This document shows, piece after piece, positions 12,643 to 14,803 of a stretch of DNA of 14,803 nt. The position numbers and the translations under genes are program-made. This stretch comes from Chloroflexi bacterium UBA4733 (GTDB taxonomy: Bacteria > Chloroflexota > UBA4733), in NCBI GenBank assembly GCA_002404055.1, contig DHIZ01000341.1:1-14803 (forward strand), read 5' to 3'. Below the pieces are notes generated by a model. That model was not told where the DNA came from and ran no database searches. It saw only the letters and a list, made by a program, of their open reading frames with translations. Every line of letters begins with the position of its first letter. Position 1 is the stretch's first letter.

Positions 12643-13460
12643 ATGGACTTGACCGGTCAGGTGGCGCTGGTCACCGGTGGGGGAGGGGTCTTGGTCGCGC
12701 CATGGCGCTGGCATTGGCGGCAGCGGGCGCCGCCGTCGGCGTCTGTGCCCGCTCCGAGGAGCAATTGGCGGAGACCGTTGACGCCATCGGACAGCGCGGC
12801 GGAACAGCCCTGGCGGTCTGTGCGGACGTGAGTCAACGGGCGGACGCCGAACGGTCGGTAGCCACTATCGAGCAGCGCCTTGGTCCCCTCACCGTGCTCG
12901 TCAACAACGCCGGCATCGGCGGCCCGTTGGGTCCACTCGCTGAGGTCGATCCCGATGCCTGGTGGCGTGTGCAGGAGGTCAACCTGCGTAGCGTACTCTA
13001 CTGTACACGGGCGGCGCTGCCTGGCATGCTCGCTCGCGGGCGTGGCCGCATTATCAACACGTCCAGCGGCGCCGCAAACGGTCCAATGCCCGACATGTCG
13101 GCCTATGTGGTGAGCAAGACGGCGCTCCAGCGCTTCACGGAGTGCCTGGCGTTCGAGACACAAGGTCGCAGCATCGCCGTATTTGCCGTTGTTCCCGGCA
13201 TCGTCCATACGGCGATGGTGGACTATGCGCTGGCGGGCGACTCGCCGGTCGTCGCCGGCTTCTTCGAGAAAGCATTGGCGGATGGGCGGAATGTTCCCCC
13301 CGACCTGGCGGCAAACCTGGTGGTCGCCCTGTCCTCGGGTAAGGCCGATGCGCTCTCCGGCCGCTTCATCAGCGTGGCGCAGAATCTGGACGAGTTGATT
13401 GCCCGCGCCGAAGAGATCCGTCAAGGAGGGTTGCTCACCCTGGGTCCCCGGCTGCTCTGA
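12643..13460 (+). pseudogene. SDR family oxidoreductase with a one-base frameshift
   Basis: ATG 12643 (GGAAGGGA upstream) starts MDLTGQVALVTGGG. At the run of five Gs (12679-12683) the frame is lost; six Gs would give TGGGRGLGRAMALALAAAG, the classical NAD(P)-binding motif. The rest is intact in the other frame: VCADVSQ, LVNNAGIGG, INTSSGAANGPMPDMSAYVV with SKTALQRF (Ser, YxxxK) and VVPGIVHTAM, ending at 13460. The repaired protein would be about 272 aa, normal for classical SDRs. The substrate is unknown. An ATG at 12702 could start a product without the nucleotide-binding motif. A sequencing error is at least as likely as a real mutation, because everything else is preserved. Confidence 0.88.
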
Positions 13461-13492
13461 CCGGGAGTTCCTCGGCTAAAAGGCGGTATTGG

Positions 13493-14068
13493 TCACAGGT
13501 CGGGCGGCGCGTACGTAGGTGGATGCGCCAGGGCAAGCCGCACGAAGGCGGCGAACTTGCGACGGAAGTCGGCTTCGTCTGCTCGAATCGACTCCCGTTC
13601 CAGACGAGGCAGGATTTCCTCGAAGGCTGCACCCAAGTCGGCTACATTGAAGCGACCGGCGGCGAGCAAGGCGAGCACGTCATCAATGTCCTGCGTCGTG
13701 CCACGTTCGACCTTGGCGAGCGCCGTCGACACCGGATCGAAGGCGAAGACGTCCAATCCTCCGTAACGGCCAAGGAAGGGGCTCCGCGTCTCCCAACCGC
13801 TTGGCAAGGGGATGAAGTCGCCTGGTCCTGCCGGCTCGATGTTCATATCGAGCTCGCGAATCAGCCGGTGCAGCGCGATGCTGAACGGCTCCTGGTCGAT
13901 CGGCGCGAGCTGGACGGTGTAATCAACGTCCATGGTCTGCAGGCGGAAGCCCGCCTGCACCATCTGTGCTCCACCGACCAGGTACAGACGACCATGGCCG
14001 TGGAAGTCGCGTCCTAACCGCCGCAAGAACTCCTCGAGGCGGTCACGAGTGACGGGTGTGCGGGGCAT
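13493..14068 (-). CDS. Nucleotidyltransferase-fold protein (DUF6036/AbiEii-like)
   Basis: From ATG 14068 the 191-aa protein has the minimal nucleotidyltransferase signature RLYLVGGAQMVQAGFRLQTM followed by DVD (GG at 32-33, Asp47 and Asp49). This matches the GG...(T/M)xDxD pattern of DUF6036 and AbiEii-type enzymes. FLGRYGGLDVFAFDPVSTAL and a KVERGTTQDIDDVLALL segment follow, as in that group. Its ATG overlaps the stop of the upstream gene (TGATG), so they are translated together. Relatives act as toxins or tRNA-modifying enzymes in abortive-infection and toxin-antitoxin systems. It converges on the SDR gene with about 32 bases between stops. The activity is inferred from the motif only. Confidence 0.8.
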   Translation of the reverse strand: MPRTPVTRDRLEEFLRRLGRDFHGHGRLYLVGGAQMVQAGFRLQTMDVDYTVQLAPIDQEPFSIALHRLIRELDMNIEPAGPGDFIPLPSGWETRSPFLGRYGGLDVFAFDPVSTALAKVERGTTQDIDDVLALLAAGRFNVADLGAAFEEILPRLERESIRADEADFRRKFAAFVRLALAHPPTYAPPDL

Positions 14069-14724
14069 CAGGTTGGTCGCGCTCGCGCCTCGGCGCGCAG
14101 GCTCTCGAGGACGTGGTCGGCTGCATCGTGCCACTCGCGCTCGTAGGCGAAAGGGAAGGTCTGGCCTTCGCGCAGCACGTCGGCCAGGGCGCTGAGGCAA
14201 GCACGGCCATACTCCTCACGCGGCGATGGCGCCCCCAACTCCTGTGCAAGGTCATCGGCAGCGATGCCCGGCTGGCCAGGCAGGTAGATGTCCAGCACGA
14301 AACGCCACCTCATGTGCAGTGCCGCGGCGGCGAGGACACTGCTACGAATACGGAGGCGAGCCCGCTCGTCGCCTACCAACTGACCGGCAGCAGCAAGGGT
14401 ACTGGTAGCTAGCTCAGGATGGCGGAACAGTAGCGCCACCAGCGCGTTCCGCATGCGACCGTGCGGCGACTGGGCGAGGTCTGTGACGAGCTCCAGGACT
14501 GGAACATCGCCCGACGTGTGATAGGGCGAAGGATGACCATCCCAGGCGCTCCCGCCGGTCAGATAGGCGAGGTCATAGACGGCAAGGCGGTCGACCAGGT
14601 CATCCCACTCGGGGTCGGCCACCATCGGGGTACCGGCCATGAACCGCCTCCTCCACGCCGACATCACTCTTGGCAGGCTACCGCCGACACCTGTCACGCT
14701 CTCGGTGTCTTCATCATACGCCAT
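14068..14724 (-). CDS. Unknown helical protein coupled to a nucleotidyltransferase
   Basis: The 218-aa frame from ATG 14724 is rich in Ala, Leu and Arg and appears almost all helical (VLELVTDLAQSPHGRMRNAL, then LVALLFRHPELATSTLAAAG). It has no membrane segment or known catalytic motif. The middle part (DERARLRIRSSVLAAAALHM) and the pattern of paired helices resemble an ARM/HEAT-like or HEPN-like helical protein, but I cannot choose. The stop overlaps the nucleotidyltransferase start, pointing to a two-gene operon in which this is the first gene, as antitoxins often are. The ribosome-binding site is weak (GCGGG about 8 bases before ATG). Only about 79 bases remain upstream before the window ends. 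Confidence 0.7.
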   Translation of the reverse strand: MAYDEDTESVTGVGGSLPRVMSAWRRRFMAGTPMVADPEWDDLVDRLAVYDLAYLTGGSAWDGHPSPYHTSGDVPVLELVTDLAQSPHGRMRNALVALLFRHPELATSTLAAAGQLVGDERARLRIRSSVLAAAALHMRWRFVLDIYLPGQPGIAADDLAQELGAPSPREEYGRACLSALADVLREGQTFPFAYEREWHDAADHVLESLRAEARARPT

Positions 14725-14803
14725 GGTGGTTTCCCGCTAAGCATGTGGCCATAACTTTGGCATGGGTCGCTCCAGAGGGGATCGGCTGCAAAAGCATGCC
14801 TTT

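Noticed and set aside
12657..13424. Minus-strand 255-codon frame opposite the SDR gene
   Set aside because: It is antisense to a well-recognised SDR with all motifs on the plus strand.
1..14803. tRNA or rRNA genes
   Set aside because: No cloverleaf-like segment with the GGTTCGAATCC-type arm and no rRNA-like conserved stretch was noticed; a tRNAscan run was not possible.

Overview
The window is GC-rich bacterial DNA with the feel of an accessory or defence island on the left (1 to about 7.5 kb) and a more ordinary chromosomal part on the right (about 7.5 to 14.8 kb). Two Uma2 genes, a BrnT/CopG toxin-antitoxin pair, a DUF433/DUF5615 pair, a Dps-like ferritin and two unrelated CRISPR repeat families together suggest a Chloroflexota-like organism. 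That is inference from gene content, not proof. The first 20 bases are the Tn5/Nextera mosaic end, so the left edge is a library adapter and this is the raw end of a contig.

Left part. A 37-bp-repeat CRISPR array (21-479) ends exactly where a truncated cas1 of type I-E begins (480-791). This runs into cas2e, which is broken by one extra G (788-1073), then a short leader and a type I-E array (1143-2230). Three regular I-E units are followed by 724 bp of AT-richer, phage-like coding DNA (1294-2017) sitting exactly between two repeats. Four more repeats follow, the last one degenerate. The array abuts an N-terminally truncated GNAT acetyltransferase. On the minus strand comes a three-gene set: a KGG-type small protein (frameshift plus TAG), a Clp-fold serine protease of the SDH family interrupted by one in-frame TAG, and an intact 77-aa protein. 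Then comes a patchwork of fragments: a second GNAT core, the tail of a paralogue of the gene at 7110-7421, a lone copy of the first CRISPR repeat, and the tail of an SDR dehydrogenase. An apparently intact BrnT/CopG toxin-antitoxin operon with a good promoter, two Uma2 genes and a small helical protein follow. No CRISPR effector (interference) gene is visible for either array.

Right part. A RCK-pore-RCK potassium channel-like protein (minus strand) is divergent from a plus-strand cluster: a flippase-like LPG-synthase membrane protein, a DPM1-like family 2 glycosyltransferase and a Dps-like ferritin. The first two plausibly make and move a lipid-linked sugar. Next are a DUF433 antitoxin with a truncated DUF5615 toxin, an SDR dehydrogenase frameshifted in a G run, and a convergent two-gene operon of an unknown helical protein and a GG/DxD nucleotidyltransferase, which looks like a toxin-antitoxin or abortive-infection module.

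The most striking pattern is that CRISPR repeat edges coincide with gene breakpoints (479/480, 1293/1294, 2017/2018, 2230/2231, 4507/4508). Either foreign or host DNA really is joined at repeat edges, or the assembler crossed between spacers and their matching protospacers. Three single-base shifts, all in 5-G or 5-C runs, and two unexpected TAG codons show that either decay or consensus error is at work. Read mapping across these sites would separate the explanations.
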